Notes under the pieces: model-generated
Databases searched by the model: none
What the model saw: only the letters and a program-made list of their open reading frames with translations
Told to the model about the DNA's origin: nothing
Part shown: positions 1-9,295 of the stretch, piece after piece
Layout: each line of letters opens with the position of its first letter
Numbering within the stretch: position 1 is the stretch's first letter
Assembly: GCA_946482635.1 (NCBI GenBank)
Contig: CAMLSG010000017.1
Coordinates: 1 to 40,410 of the forward strand
DNA length: 40,410 nt
Direction: 5' to 3'
From: an uncultured Duganella sp.
Lineage (GTDB): Bacteria > Pseudomonadota > Gammaproteobacteria > Burkholderiales > Burkholderiaceae
Translations under genes and position numbers: made by a program

Positions 1-746
1 GTGTGCATTGCGCCGGCATGTGCGGCGGCATCGTCAGCGCGTTCAGCGTTGGCGGTCCGTCCGCCGCGCCGGCGCATGCCCGCGTGATCCCGATTGCGCG
101 TATGAGCACGGGTGGAGCTGCCGCCATGACCTGGGCCGGCGCCAGTACCGGCGCGCTCGGCCACGTGCTGGCCTATAACAGCGGGCGCATTGTCAGCTAT
201 ATGCTGGCCGGCGCAATTGCCGGCGGCATCGCCGGCAGCGTCGCCAGCCTGGCGCAGATGGCATCTGCACAACAGATCGCTTACTGGATGGCCAACCTGA
301 TGCTGGTCGCCATGGGCCTGTACCTGATGGACGCCTGGCGCGGCCTGGCACGCATCGAAGCGCTGGGCGGCATCCTGTGGCGCCGCGTGCAGCCGCTGGT
401 CAAGCCACTGGTTCCGATGGATACGCCGCTGAAGGCGCTGGCACTGGGCAGCCTTTGGGGCTGGGTACCTTGCGGAATGGTCTACAGCATGCTGCTGACT
501 GCCATGCTGAGTGGCTCGGCGCTGGATGGCGCGCTGGTCATGGGCGCCTTTGGCCTCGGCACGCTGCCGATGCTGTTGGCAATGGGCATGGCTGGTTCGA
601 AGCTGCGCCATTACCTGCAAAAACGCTCAGTGCGCGTGGCGTGCGGCCTGCTGGTACTGGGCTTCGGCGCGCTGGGCCTGGCCCGCGCAGCCAGCGGCGG
701 CCAGCATGCATGGTTCGATGTGCTTTGCCTGACGGTGCAGCCATGA
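1..746 (+). CDS. TauE/SafE-family (DsbD-like) membrane protein, 5' partial
   Basis: The reading frame is open to the left window edge, so the N-terminus is missing. The visible part starts at the HCAGMCGG motif, which in this family follows a first membrane helix of roughly 10-20 residues; the in-frame GTG at base 3 is therefore probably not the true start. About six hydrophobic segments follow, including one with a WGWVPCGMVYS signature. Such proteins (sulfite exporter TauE/SafE or cytochrome-biogenesis DsbD_2 type) are regularly found beside ccoI in cbb3 oxidase loci and are thought to help copper or thiol handling during oxidase assembly. Its stop codon overlaps the ccoI start (ATGA), which suggests translational coupling. 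The transported substrate cannot be read from the sequence; the family call is secure. Confidence 0.85.
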   Translation, partial: VHCAGMCGGIVSAFSVGGPSAAPAHARVIPIARMSTGGAAAMTWAGASTGALGHVLAYNSGRIVSYMLAGAIAGGIAGSVASLAQMASAQQIAYWMANLMLVAMGLYLMDAWRGLARIEALGGILWRRVQPLVKPLVPMDTPLKALALGSLWGWVPCGMVYSMLLTAMLSGSALDGALVMGAFGLGTLPMLLAMGMAGSKLRHYLQKRSVRVACGLLVLGFGALGLARAASGGQHAWFDVLCLTVQP

Positions 747-3211
747 TGATGAATGAAATTGCGGCCTGCTTCCATTGCGGCCAGCCCGTCGCCGCAAGCG
801 CCGATTGGCATGTGAACATCGAAGGCGTCGAACGCGCCATGTGCTGCCCTGGCTGCGCGGCTGTTGCGCAGACCATTGTCGATATCGGCCAGACCAGCTA
901 TTACCACGAACGGAGTGGCTTTGCCGCGCCGGGCGAGGCGGGCGTGGCGGCGGCGCTGGTGCCGGCTGCGCTCGCGCTGCCGGAAGACGACCCGAACATC
1001 ATCGACAATGGCGATGCGCGCGAAACGACCTTGCTTGTGGAAGGCATCCGCTGTGCCGCCTGCGTGTGGCTGATCGAGCATCGGCTGCGCCAGGTCGAAG
1101 GCGTGGAGCAGGCCAACCTGAACGTCGCCACGGAAAAGTTGTTCGTCCGCTGGCACAAGGACAAAACTACCGCTGCTGCGCTGCTGGAAGCGGTGCGCAG
1201 CATTGGCTACAACGCCTGGCCTTACGATACCAGCCGCCACGACGCGCAGCTGCAGAAAGCCAGCCGCACGCTGGGCCGCCAGCTCTTCGTTGCCGGCCTG
1301 TCGATGATGCAGGTGATGATGTACGTGGCGCCGGAATACATGGCCGGTGACGACGGCACGCTGGATGCCGGCATGGCAAGCCTGATGCGCTGGGCCAGCC
1401 TGCTCCTGACGCTGCCCGCCATTGCCTACTCTGCCCAGCCTTTCCTGAAAGGCGCCTGGTCCAGCCTGAAAGCCCGTGTGCTGGGGATGGACGTGCCGGT
1501 GGCATTGGGCATCATGGCTGCCTTCATCGGTAGTGCCGTATCGACTTTCCGCGGCCACGGCGAGGTGTATTACGACTCGGTCACCATGTTCATTTTCCTG
1601 CTGCTGGCCAGCCGCTACCTGGAAATGGTAGCGCGCCGCAAGGCAGCCAGCGCCTTGTCGCGCCTGCGCCATGGCGTGCCGGAGATGGCGCAGCGCCTGG
1701 CCGCCTGGCCGGACCTGCGCGATGCCACCACCGTGCCCGCCAGCGCGCTTGCCGCCGGCGACCATATCATCGTCAAAGGCGGCGAGGCCGTGGCGGCCGA
1801 TTGCGTGGTGGTGGAGGGCAGCACGGCCGTCGACCTGTCGCTGCTGACCGGCGAAAGCGCCCCGCAGCGCAAGACTGTCGGCGATGCGATTCCCGGCGGC
1901 GCCGTTAACGCGGGCAGCCCGGTCGTGCTGCGTGTCGAGACGCCGGCACGCGAGAGTACCCTGGCCGGCCTGCTCAAGCTGATTGAACGCGCCGGCAGCG
2001 CCAAGCCGCAGATTGCGCAGTGGGCGGACCGTACCGCCTCCTGGTTTGTCGCTGCGCTGCTGCTGTTCGCCGCGGCCAGCTTTGGCTTCTGGTCCTGGCA
2101 TGACGCGGCGCGCGCCTGGCCGGTGGCGATTGCGGTACTGGTGGTGTCCTGCCCTTGCGCCTTGTCGCTGGCGACTCCCTCGGCGCTGGCAGCAGCGACA
2201 GACCGCCTGCTGGGCAAAGGCGCCCTGGTCGTGCAGCCGCATGTCCTCGAGACTTTGCACCGCACCACACATATCGTATTCGACAAGACCGGCACGCTGA
2301 CGGAAGGCTGCCCAACCGTGCAAAGCATCGACGCGATCGACGGCGCGCGGATCATCGGCATCCTGCGCGTGGCAGCGGCACTCGAAACTGGCAGCGCGCA
2401 CCCGATTGCACGGGCCATCAGCGCCGCCGCTGAAGCGCATGGCGCTGGCGCGGCTGGCGCCACCGGCCTGCAGGAACTGGCGGGGCAGGGGTTGGAAGGC
2501 ATGGTCAATGGCGTTCGCTATCGCCTCGGCACTGCGGCATATGTAGCCGGCATCGCTGGCAGCCCGGTGCCGCGATCGGGCCTGGCCGGAACGGCTGGCG
2601 CTGCGGGCGCCACGGACCGCTCGCCGATGACCACCGTGTGGCTGGGCATGCAGGGCCGTTGGCTGGGACGTTTCCGCATTTCCGACGCACTGCGGGCAGA
2701 TGCGCGGCGGACGGTTGAATTCTTCCAGCGGCTCGGCAAGGAGGTCGTGCTGCTAAGCGGCGACCAGCAGTCACTGGCGGAAAGCGTGGCAGGACAGTTG
2801 GGCATCACGGAGGCGATCGGCGACTGCCTGCCGGACGAAAAGCTCGCCTATGTACAGGCGCTGCAAGCGCGCGGCGGCGTGGTGGCGATGGTCGGCGACG
2901 GCATCAACGACGCCGCCGTGCTGAGCGCGGCCGATGTCTCTTTCGCAATGGGCAGCGGGGCAACGTTGGCGCAAGTGCATGCCGACTGCGTGCTGCTCGA
3001 CGCCCGCCTGCCGCTGCTGACGGAAACCGCCCGCAGCGCGGACAAGACCATGCGCGTAATCCGCCAGAACCTGGCCTGGGCCACGCTGTACAACATTGTT
3101 GCCATTCCGGCAGCGGCCTTCGGGGTGCTGAACCCCTGGCTGTCCGGCGTTGGCATGGCGGCCAGCTCCGCAATCGTCGTTCTGAATGCGCTCCGTTTGC
3201 GCAGAGGTTAA
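743..3211 (+). CDS. ccoI: CcoI, copper-exporting P1B-type ATPase for cbb3 oxidase
   Basis: This 822-residue heavy-metal P-type ATPase supplies copper for the CuB site of cbb3 oxidase. The N-terminus has a zinc-ribbon-like cysteine region (CFHC, then CCPGC near residues 10-37). An HMA domain carries C104-A-A-C107. The membrane metal-binding CPC motif is at residues 470-472, the phosphorylated aspartate D514 lies in DKTGT, and the hinge GDGINDA has its Asp at 719. TGES and an HP dipeptide (HPIARAI) are also present. I chose the ATG at 743 because it overlaps the previous stop and precedes the conserved MMNEIAACFHCG start; the frame stays open much further upstream but that stretch looks non-coding. 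ccoS follows four bases later. The N-terminal Cys-rich domain together with the locus points to the CcoI/FixI (CtpA) subgroup rather than CopA. Confidence 0.95.
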   Translation: MMMNEIAACFHCGQPVAASADWHVNIEGVERAMCCPGCAAVAQTIVDIGQTSYYHERSGFAAPGEAGVAAALVPAALALPEDDPNIIDNGDARETTLLVEGIRCAACVWLIEHRLRQVEGVEQANLNVATEKLFVRWHKDKTTAAALLEAVRSIGYNAWPYDTSRHDAQLQKASRTLGRQLFVAGLSMMQVMMYVAPEYMAGDDGTLDAGMASLMRWASLLLTLPAIAYSAQPFLKGAWSSLKARVLGMDVPVALGIMAAFIGSAVSTFRGHGEVYYDSVTMFIFLLLASRYLEMVARRKAASALSRLRHGVPEMAQRLAAWPDLRDATTVPASALAAGDHIIVKGGEAVAADCVVVEGSTAVDLSLLTGESAPQRKTVGDAIPGGAVNAGSPVVLRVETPARESTLAGLLKLIERAGSAKPQIAQWADRTASWFVAALLLFAAASFGFWSWHDAARAWPVAIAVLVVSCPCALSLATPSALAAATDRLLGKGALVVQPHVLETLHRTTHIVFDKTGTLTEGCPTVQSIDAIDGARIIGILRVAAALETGSAHPIARAISAAAEAHGAGAAGATGLQELAGQGLEGMVNGVRYRLGTAAYVAGIAGSPVPRSGLAGTAGAAGATDRSPMTTVWLGMQGRWLGRFRISDALRADARRTVEFFQRLGKEVVLLSGDQQSLAESVAGQLGITEAIGDCLPDEKLAYVQALQARGGVVAMVGDGINDAAVLSAADVSFAMGSGATLAQVHADCVLLDARLPLLTETARSADKTMRVIRQNLAWATLYNIVAIPAAAFGVLNPWLSGVGMAASSAIVVLNALRLRRG

Positions 3212-3215
3212 AAAA

Positions 3216-3362
3216 ATGGAATCACTTTACCTGCTCATACCCATCAGCGTCGGCCTGGTTTTCGGCGCGCTGTGGTTGTTTTTCAAGGCCTCGGATGACG
3301 GCCAATTCGACGATCTGGTAGGCCCGGCCATCCGCGTTTTGCAGGACAACGACCGGATTTGA
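3216..3362 (+). CDS. ccoS: CcoS, cbb3 oxidase assembly protein
   Basis: This small gene encodes 48 residues and starts with MESLYLLIP. It has one hydrophobic helix (about residues 4-22) followed by the signature GQFDDLVGPA and an acidic tail (QDND). That pattern is diagnostic of CcoS, a membrane protein needed to insert haem b and copper into CcoN in organisms where it has been studied. It begins four bases after the ccoI stop, so the two are surely cotranscribed. Length and motif are standard for the family. The stop codon TGA lies inside the candidate FNR box of ccoN. Confidence 0.93.
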   Translation: MESLYLLIPISVGLVFGALWLFFKASDDGQFDDLVGPAIRVLQDNDRI

Positions 3363-3372
3363 TCCACGTCAT
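3359..3372. promoter_or_regulatory. Candidate FNR/Anr box upstream of ccoN
   Basis: TTGAT, then CCAC, then GTCAT matches the FNR/Anr consensus TTGAT-N4-ATCAA at 8 of 10 positions. A possible -10 (TAACCT, 3395-3400) lies where a class II FNR promoter would place it, with the box centred about 41.5 before the inferred start. The -10 itself is weak. cbb3 operons are commonly controlled by FNR-type oxygen sensors. Confidence 0.45.
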
Positions 3373-3440
3373 GTTTTTTTGAAGTGCTCCTCGGTAACCT
3401 TTGACATATCTCATCAAAGTGTCTGCCTGGAGAATTCAAA

Positions 3441-4865
3441 GTGGATCAATCACTGGACTACAACTACAAGGTCGTGAAGCAATTCGCGATCGCCACCATA
3501 CTGTGGGGCGTTGTGGGCATGCTGGTCGGCGTCATCATCGCCGCCCAACTTGCCTGGCCCGCCCTGAACCTGGACATTCCCTGGCTGACCTACGGTCGCC
3601 TGCGTCCCCTGCACACCAATGCAGTGATTTTCGCCTTCGGCATCAGCGGCCTGTTCGCCACTTCGTACTACGTGGTGCAGCGCACTTGCCAGGTCCGTTT
3701 GTTCTCCGACAAGCTGGCAGCTTTCACTTTCTGGGGCTGGCAAGCCGTGATCCTGGCCGCCGTGGTCACCCTGCCAATGGGTTTCACCCGCGGCAAGGAG
3801 TACGCTGAGCTGGAATGGCCAATCTCGATCCTGATCGCCCTGGTGTGGGTCAGCTACGCGGTGGTCTTCTTCGGCACCATCGTCAAGCGCAAGGTCAAGC
3901 ACATCTACGTCGCCAACTGGTTCTTCGGCGGCTACATCCTGGCGGTAACCCTGCTGCACGTGGTGAACTCGATGTCGATGCCGGCTTCGCTGTTCAAGTC
4001 CTACTCCATGTACACCGGCGTGCAGGACGCGATGATCCAGTGGTGGTACGGCCACAACGCGGTGGGCTTCATCCTGACCGCAGGCTACCTGGGCATGGTG
4101 TACTACTTCATCCCGAAACAGGCCGAGCGTCCTGTGTACTCCTACAAGCTGTCGATCGTGCACTTCTGGGCGCTGATCTTCACCTACATGTGGGCCGGTC
4201 CCCACCACCTGCACTACACCGCGCTGCCTGACTGGGCGCAGTCGCTGGGCATGGTGTTCTCCCTGATCCTGCTGGCGCCAAGCTGGGGCGGCATGATCAA
4301 CGGCATGATGACCCTCTCCGGCGCATGGCACAAGCTGCGCACCGACCCGATCCTGAAGCTGATGATCGTTTCCCTGTCCTTCTACGGCATGGCCACTTTC
4401 GAAGGCCCGATGATGTCGATCAAGACCGTCAACGCACTGTCGCACTACACCGACTGGGGCATCGCCCACGTTCACGGCGGCGCACTGGGCTGGGTGGGCT
4501 TCATCACCATGGGCTCGATCTACTACCTGATCCCGCGCATGGCCGGCCAGACCAAGATGTACAGCACCAAGCTGATCGACCTGCACTTCTGGGTCGCCAC
4601 CATCGGCGTCGTCCTGTACATCGCCGCGATGTGGATTGCCGGCGTGATGCAGGGCCTGATGTGGCGCGCAGTGAATGCCGACGGCACCCTGACCTACACC
4701 TTCGTGGAAAGCGTCAAGGCCACCTATCCGTACTACGTGGTGCGCTTCCTGGGCGGACTGCTGTACCTGGCCGGCATGTGCATCATGGCTTACAACGCCT
4801 GGATGACCCTGAAGGGCCGCGAAACGACGCGTGCACGCATCCCTGAATTGAGCATGGCCGCCTGA
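3441..4865 (+). CDS. ccoN: CcoN, catalytic subunit I of cytochrome cbb3 oxidase
   Basis: This 474-residue integral membrane protein is the oxygen-reducing subunit of cbb3 oxidase, holding haem b, haem b3 and CuB. Conserved histidines are visible: H58 in RPLHTNAV (low-spin haem b), H205 in WYGHNAVGF and the H255-H256 pair in AGPHHLHY (CuB ligands), and H343/H345 in [10 protein letters not shown] (haem ligands). Length and about 12 hydrophobic segments are typical. The start is GTG at 3441, preceded by a GGAGA ribosome site 7-8 bases upstream. It heads the structural block ccoNOQP, and the 78-base gap after ccoS carries a candidate oxygen-responsive promoter. Confidence 0.97.
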   Translation: MDQSLDYNYKVVKQFAIATILWGVVGMLVGVIIAAQLAWPALNLDIPWLTYGRLRPLHTNAVIFAFGISGLFATSYYVVQRTCQVRLFSDKLAAFTFWGWQAVILAAVVTLPMGFTRGKEYAELEWPISILIALVWVSYAVVFFGTIVKRKVKHIYVANWFFGGYILAVTLLHVVNSMSMPASLFKSYSMYTGVQDAMIQWWYGHNAVGFILTAGYLGMVYYFIPKQAERPVYSYKLSIVHFWALIFTYMWAGPHHLHYTALPDWAQSLGMVFSLILLAPSWGGMINGMMTLSGAWHKLRTDPILKLMIVSLSFYGMATFEGPMMSIKTVNALSHYTDWGIAHVHGGALGWVGFITMGSIYYLIPRMAGQTKMYSTKLIDLHFWVATIGVVLYIAAMWIAGVMQGLMWRAVNADGTLTYTFVESVKATYPYYVVRFLGGLLYLAGMCIMAYNAWMTLKGRETTRARIPELSMAA

Positions 4866-4888
4866 GTGGCAACTGACCGGAGTAGAAG

Positions 4889-5503
4889 ATGAAATTTTCC
4901 CATGAATGGATTGAGAAGAACCCCTGGCTGCTGATCGCGCTGGTCACGCTGGTGGTATCGGTGGGCGGCGCGGTGGAGATCATCCCGCTGTTCTTCCAGA
5001 AGTCGACCACGGAGCCGGTGGCGGGCCTGAAGCCTTACTCCGCGCTGCGCCTGACCGGCCGCGACATCTACGTGCGTGAAGGCTGCTATGTCTGCCACTC
5101 GCAGATGGTGCGCCCGTTCCGCGCCGAGACCGAGCGTTACGGCCACTACTCGGTGGCGGGCGAGTTTGTGTATGACCGCCCGTTCCAGTGGGGTTCCAAG
5201 CGCACCGGCCCAGACCTGGCGCGCGTTGGCGGCCGCTACTCCGACGAGTGGCACCGCACCCACCTGAACAACCCGCGCGACGTGGTGCCGGAATCGAACA
5301 TGCCTAACTATCCGTGGCTGGCGCAGACCAAGCTGAAGCCGGAAGACGTGGTGCCGAAGATGCGCGCACTGAAGCGCATGGGCGATCCGTACACGGAAGA
5401 AGAAATCGCCGCCGCACCGGCCGAACTGGCCAACAAGACGGAAGAGGATGCACTGGTGGCTTATCTGCAAGGCCTGGGCACCCTGATCAAGACGAGGAAC
5501 TGA
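4889..5503 (+). CDS. ccoO: CcoO, membrane-anchored monohaem cytochrome c subunit II
   Basis: This 204-residue cytochrome c of cbb3 oxidase passes electrons from CcoP to CcoN. It has one N-terminal helix (about residues 13-35) anchoring it in the inner membrane and a periplasmic domain with the haem-binding motif C66-Y-V-C69-H70. The likely axial methionine is M138 in ESNMPNYPW. The family-typical stretch [15 protein letters not shown] is intact. It lies 23 bases after ccoN and one base before ccoQ, with an AGTAGA-type ribosome site. Confidence 0.97.
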   Translation: MKFSHEWIEKNPWLLIALVTLVVSVGGAVEIIPLFFQKSTTEPVAGLKPYSALRLTGRDIYVREGCYVCHSQMVRPFRAETERYGHYSVAGEFVYDRPFQWGSKRTGPDLARVGGRYSDEWHRTHLNNPRDVVPESNMPNYPWLAQTKLKPEDVVPKMRALKRMGDPYTEEEIAAAPAELANKTEEDALVAYLQGLGTLIKTRN

Positions 5504-5504
5504 A

Positions 5505-5651
5505 ATGGAAAACTTTTTTGGCAATGCGAGCAACGTGATGACGGTGATTTCCTTCCTCACTTTCCTCGGCATCGTATGGTGGGCCCAGCGCGGTAACTGG
5601 GAAGAAGCAGCCAAGCTGCCTTTCGCAGACGAGGAGAAGGACCATGGCTGA
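5505..5651 (+). CDS. ccoQ: CcoQ, small cbb3 oxidase subunit
   Basis: The gene encodes 48 residues: a short N-terminus, one membrane helix (about residues 11-27, ending in IVWWAQRGNW) and an acidic C-terminal tail rich in E, D and K. This is the FixQ/CcoQ pattern. CcoQ stabilises association of CcoP with the CcoNO core in species where it has been tested. It starts one base after the ccoO stop, and its last 8 bases overlap the ccoP start in another frame, which indicates coupled translation. Confidence 0.93.
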   Translation: MENFFGNASNVMTVISFLTFLGIVWWAQRGNWEEAAKLPFADEEKDHG

Positions 5652-6576
5652 TTTCACCAGCGAATTCTGGAACCTGTACGTCGTCGTCCTGACCGTCATC
5701 GGCATCGTCGGCTGCGGGGTCCTGCTGTGGTCCCAGTCGTCCGTTAAGGGTTCGGCCCTGAAGTCGGTGGACGGCAAAGTCGGCACCACCGGCCATATCT
5801 GGGACGAGGACCTGACCGAGCTGAATACGCCTATGCCGCGCTGGTGGATGTGGCTGTTCTACCTGACCATCGCCTTCGCCATCGGCTACCTGTGGCTGTA
5901 TCCGGGCCTGGGCAGCTACAAGGGCTCGCTGGGCTGGACTTCCGCCAAGGAGCACAAGGAAGAACTGGCCAAGGCCGAGAAGGAGTACGGCCCGCTGTTC
6001 GACAAGTACAAGGGCCAGGACCTGAAAGCCGTAGCGGCAGACCCGCAGGCGCACGCCATCGGCGAACGCCTGTTCCTGACCTACTGCGCACAGTGCCACG
6101 GTTCCGATGCACGCGGCAACAAGGGCTTCCCGAACCTGGCAGACAAGGACTGGCTGCATGGCGGCGATCCCGACACCATCAAGCTGACCATCATGAAGGG
6201 CCGGCACGGCGTGATGCCTCCGATGGGCGCCGCAGTGGGCTCGGAAAAGGATATCGAAAACGTTGCGCAGTATGTCCTGAGCCTGTCGGACAGCACGCAC
6301 GACCCGATCAAGTCCGTCATGGGCAAGTCGAAGTTCAGCGCCTGCATGGCCTGCCACGGTGCAGGCGGCAAGGGCAACCCGATGCTGGGTGCGCCTAACC
6401 TGAGCGACAAGACCTGGCTGTACGGCGGCAGCGCCGAAACCATCATGGAAACCATCCGCAAGGGCCGCAACAACACCATGCCTGCCTTCGAGGACTTCCT
6501 CGGCGAAGGCAAAGTGCATGTGCTGGCAGCCTACGTTTGGGGCCTGTCGAACCCTCCAGTCACCGCTTCTCGGTAA
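5644..6576 (+). CDS. ccoP: CcoP, dihaem cytochrome c subunit III of cbb3 oxidase
   Basis: This 310-residue protein is the electron entry point of cbb3 oxidase. It has a FixP_N-type N-terminus with two hydrophobic segments (about residues 8-30 and 62-80) and two periplasmic cytochrome c domains with C148-A-Q-C151-H152 and C234-M-A-C237-H238. The two domains resemble each other, each with a PNL(A/S)DK(D/T)WL(H/Y)GG repeat after the haem motif. The start overlaps the end of ccoQ. Length and motif spacing are normal. Confidence 0.97.
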   Translation: MADFTSEFWNLYVVVLTVIGIVGCGVLLWSQSSVKGSALKSVDGKVGTTGHIWDEDLTELNTPMPRWWMWLFYLTIAFAIGYLWLYPGLGSYKGSLGWTSAKEHKEELAKAEKEYGPLFDKYKGQDLKAVAADPQAHAIGERLFLTYCAQCHGSDARGNKGFPNLADKDWLHGGDPDTIKLTIMKGRHGVMPPMGAAVGSEKDIENVAQYVLSLSDSTHDPIKSVMGKSKFSACMACHGAGGKGNPMLGAPNLSDKTWLYGGSAETIMETIRKGRNNTMPAFEDFLGEGKVHVLAAYVWGLSNPPVTASR

Positions 6577-6579
6577 GAA

Positions 6580-7947
6580 ATGAACGCCCCCGCACCACAA
6601 GTCATCAAGATGTACGCCAAGCGCGAGGATATTTTCCCGCGCGAGGTGAAAGGCCATTACCAGAACCTGCGCTGGATCTGCCTGATCCTGACGCAACTGG
6701 TCTTCTACGGAGCGCCCTGGCTGCAATGGAATGGCCGGCAGGCCATCCTGTTCGACCTGATGTCGCGCAAGTTCTACATCTTTGGCCTGGTCTTGTGGCC
6801 GCAAGACTTCATCTATCTGGCGGCCATGCTGATCGCCTGTGCCTGGGGCCTGTTCCTGGTCACGGCGGTTGCCGGCCGCGTGTGGTGCGGCTTCTCCTGT
6901 CCGCAAACGGTCTACACGGAGATGTTCCTGTGGATCGAGCGTAAGTTCGAAGGCTCGCGCAGCGCCCAGATGCGCCTGGCGAAAGAGCCGATGTCGTTCA
7001 ACAAAGCCTGGCGCAAGGGCGGCAAGCATCTCGCGTGGCTGCTGCTGGCATTGTGGACCGGCTTTACCTTCGTCAGCTATTTCTCGCCGCTGCACAACCT
7101 CGCCAAGGAAGCGCAGACGTTCAACTTCGGCCCATGGGAAACCTTCTGGGTGCTGTTCTACAGCCTTGCCACCTACGGCAACGCCGGCTGGCTGCGCGAG
7201 CAGGTGTGCAAGTACATGTGCCCTTATGCCCGCTTCCAGAGCGCGATGTTCGACCGCGACACGCTGATAATCACCTACGACGAAAAGCGCGGCGAACCGC
7301 GCGGCCCGAAATCGGAGGGCTCCTGCATCGACTGCTCGCTGTGCGTCCAGGTCTGCCCGACCGGCATCGATATCCGCAAAGGCCTGCAGTACGAATGCAT
7401 CGGCTGCGCCGCCTGCATCGATGCCTGCGATATCGTGATGGACAAGATCCAGCAGCCGCGCGGCCTGATCCGCTACAGCACCGATCGCGCAATGCAGCTC
7501 GGCCTGAGTGCGAAAGAGATCCGCAAGCGCATCATGCGCCCGCGCGTCTTGCTCTATACCGGCGGCCTGCTGCTGTTCATTGTTGCCGTGTTCACCACCC
7601 TGGCCCTGCGTACGCCGTTGAAGATGGACGTGATCCGCGACCGCGGTTCGATGGGCCGCGAAGTGGAAAACGGCATGATCGAAAACGTGTATCGCCTCCA
7701 GATCATGAACACCGGCGAACAAGGCCATACCTACCGTATCCGTGCCAGCGGCATCGATACGCTGCAGGTTGCGGTACCGGATACAGTGGAACTCGGCCCG
7801 ACCGAAACCCGCGCGGTGCCGATCCGCCTGCGCGTCGATCACGGCAAGGGCGAGGTTGGATCCAACAAGATTGCGATTGAGTTGACGGCGCTGGATGATC
7901 CATCGCTGGCCGTCAAGGAAAAAGCGGTATTCATCGTGCCGCGCTAA
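6580..7947 (+). CDS. ccoG: CcoG (RdxA/FixG), iron-sulfur accessory protein
   Basis: This 455-residue polytopic membrane protein has a NapH-like cysteine motif (CGFSCPQTVYTEMF) and two ferredoxin-type [4Fe-4S] motifs. The first uses C249, C252, C255, C259 and the second C273, C276, C279, C283. The C-terminal part, after a helix near residue 330, is the periplasmic immunoglobulin-like domain typical of CcoG (FixG_C). CcoG has been linked to copper reduction during cbb3 assembly. It starts three bases after ccoP and is followed ten bases later by ccoH. Confidence 0.95.
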   Translation: MNAPAPQVIKMYAKREDIFPREVKGHYQNLRWICLILTQLVFYGAPWLQWNGRQAILFDLMSRKFYIFGLVLWPQDFIYLAAMLIACAWGLFLVTAVAGRVWCGFSCPQTVYTEMFLWIERKFEGSRSAQMRLAKEPMSFNKAWRKGGKHLAWLLLALWTGFTFVSYFSPLHNLAKEAQTFNFGPWETFWVLFYSLATYGNAGWLREQVCKYMCPYARFQSAMFDRDTLIITYDEKRGEPRGPKSEGSCIDCSLCVQVCPTGIDIRKGLQYECIGCAACIDACDIVMDKIQQPRGLIRYSTDRAMQLGLSAKEIRKRIMRPRVLLYTGGLLLFIVAVFTTLALRTPLKMDVIRDRGSMGREVENGMIENVYRLQIMNTGEQGHTYRIRASGIDTLQVAVPDTVELGPTETRAVPIRLRVDHGKGEVGSNKIAIELTALDDPSLAVKEKAVFIVPR

Positions 7948-7957
7948 GGAGATTGAA

Positions 7958-8497
7958 ATGAATGCTACCGTCGCCCCCGCCGACGCCGCCCCTTGGTATA
8001 CCCATCGCTGGCCATGGCTGCTGATGCTCGGCCCGGCCGTCGTGGCAGTGGCGGGCATCGCCACCAGCTACGTCGCTTTCACCAGCCAGGACGCGCTGGT
8101 GGTGGGCGACTACTACAAGCAGGGCAAGGCGATCAACCAGGACTTGCGCCGCGACCGCGCTGCCGCAGCCCTCGGCCTGTCGATCGACCTGCGCTACGAC
8201 GCAGCGGAAGGCCTGCTGCACGGCCACGTAGGCAGCAGCAAGCCGCTCGCGGACGAAACGCTATCCGTGCGCCTGCAGCACGCCACCCAGCCGAATCGCG
8301 ACATGGTACTGATGGCCCGCCCAGATGCCGCAGGCAATTTCAGCGTCGCCTTGCCGATGCTGGAACGCTCGCGCTGGCAAGTGCTGGTCGAGGGCAAGCA
8401 GCGCGACTGGCGCCTGGAAGGCGTTTGGCAATGGCCTGTAGAACGCGCAGTGGCGATCCGCGCCGACGCTGGCGCCACACCCGGCACGGCACGCTAG
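7958..8497 (+). CDS. ccoH: CcoH/FixH-family oxidase assembly protein
   Basis: This 179-residue protein has one N-terminal membrane helix (about residues 18-40) and a periplasmic domain. It contains the FixH-typical sequence ALVVGDYYKQGKAINQDL just after the helix. CcoH is needed for stable assembly of cbb3 oxidase. The ATG at 7958 was chosen because AAGGAGAT lies 5-12 bases before it; the frame is open further upstream but inside ccoG. The 3' end overlaps the convergent sigma-factor gene by 4 bases, and there is no room for a terminator. Confidence 0.9.
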   Translation: MNATVAPADAAPWYTHRWPWLLMLGPAVVAVAGIATSYVAFTSQDALVVGDYYKQGKAINQDLRRDRAAAALGLSIDLRYDAAEGLLHGHVGSSKPLADETLSVRLQHATQPNRDMVLMARPDAAGNFSVALPMLERSRWQVLVEGKQRDWRLEGVWQWPVERAVAIRADAGATPGTAR

Positions 8498-9012
8498 CCG
8501 ACCAGGTATTCGCGCGCCAGCGCACGCGCCCGATGCAGGCGGCTCTTGGTAGCCGCCGTCGTCAGGCCCAGTTCCTGCGCAATCTCCGCAATGCTCAGCT
8601 CCTCGAAGTCGCGCAGCAGCACGATCTGCAGGTAGTCGCGCGGCAGCGACTCCAGCGCCTGAACCAATTCCGTCCGCAAGCCTGCATCATCCTGCGATGC
8701 CAGCCATTGCTCGGCGCGCTCTTCGTCATACGGATCGTAGTTGAGGGCGCGGCGGCCCAGCCGCCTGCATTCGCGCTGCACCACCTTGAACAGCCATCCT
8801 GAAAACGCCGCCAGCACCTTCAGCGAGGACAGGCGGCGCGACATCACCAGCAGCACCTCCTGCACCGCATCATCCACGTCGCTGATCAGGCAATTGCGCT
8901 GGGCGTAGCGACGGATATCCGGCTGGCATACCGCCAGCAGCTTGGCCAACGCCTGCGGATCGCCGCGGTGGGCGGCCTGCAAGACCGGCTGGTGCTGTTC
9001 GAGAAGTGCCAT
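8494..9012 (-). CDS. ECF-like RNA polymerase sigma factor
   Basis: This 172-residue sigma-70 family protein has only regions 2 and 4. Region 2 spans about residues 20-85 (DVDDAVQEVLLVMSRRL, FSGWLFKVVQRECRRL). Region 4 spans about residues 115-165 and has the helix-turn-helix ELSIAEIAQELGLTTAATKSRLHRAR. The start codon follows the stop of the DUF2892 gene with no spacer, so the two form one operon. No anti-sigma gene is adjacent, because the downstream side runs into the convergent ccoH. The ECF group and its target genes cannot be assigned from sequence alone. Confidence 0.88.
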   Translation of the reverse strand: MALLEQHQPVLQAAHRGDPQALAKLLAVCQPDIRRYAQRNCLISDVDDAVQEVLLVMSRRLSSLKVLAAFSGWLFKVVQRECRRLGRRALNYDPYDEERAEQWLASQDDAGLRTELVQALESLPRDYLQIVLLRDFEELSIAEIAQELGLTTAATKSRLHRARALAREYLVG

Positions 9013-9222
9013 TTACCGTTTTGCCTTATCCAGTTTGCGGCCCACCATGGCGCAGGCAGGGCAGAAGCCAAAAAGCCCCGACATCACGATCCCAGCCGCC
9101 GACAGCGCCACGACCGTGCCCCACAGGCCACCCAGGGCGAGCACGCCCCACGCCACGACGGCCAGGCCGACGATCACACGCAACACGCGTTCCCAGGTTG
9201 GCACATTTTTAACATAGAACAT
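9013..9222 (-). CDS. DUF2892 small membrane protein
   Basis: This 69-residue protein begins MFYVKNVPTWERVLRVIVG and has two hydrophobic helices (about residues 12-30 and 33-52) followed by FGFCPACAMVGRKL with a CxxC pair. This is the DUF2892 (YgaP-like inner membrane) pattern. It is the first gene of a two-gene operon with the sigma factor, directly abutting it. An AAGGAG ribosome site precedes the ATG. The function is unknown; the CxxC and the company of a sigma factor make a sensing role conceivable, but nothing in the sequence proves it. Confidence 0.8.
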   Translation of the reverse strand: MFYVKNVPTWERVLRVIVGLAVVAWGVLALGGLWGTVVALSAAGIVMSGLFGFCPACAMVGRKLDKAKR

Positions 9223-9295
9223 TTTGCACTCCTTTTCACAGGCAGAGGGAAATTCCTCACCTGCTAAGAGGGGTCTATTCCGGATTTGGATTCGC

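Noticed and set aside
3401..3418. TTGACA plus ATCAA near ccoN as a second FNR box
   Set aside because: The half-sites are too far apart (TTTGA-N9-TCAAA instead of N6).
5557..8064. 835-codon open frame on the minus strand
   Set aside because: It is antisense to ccoP, ccoG and the start of ccoH and has no recognisable domain.
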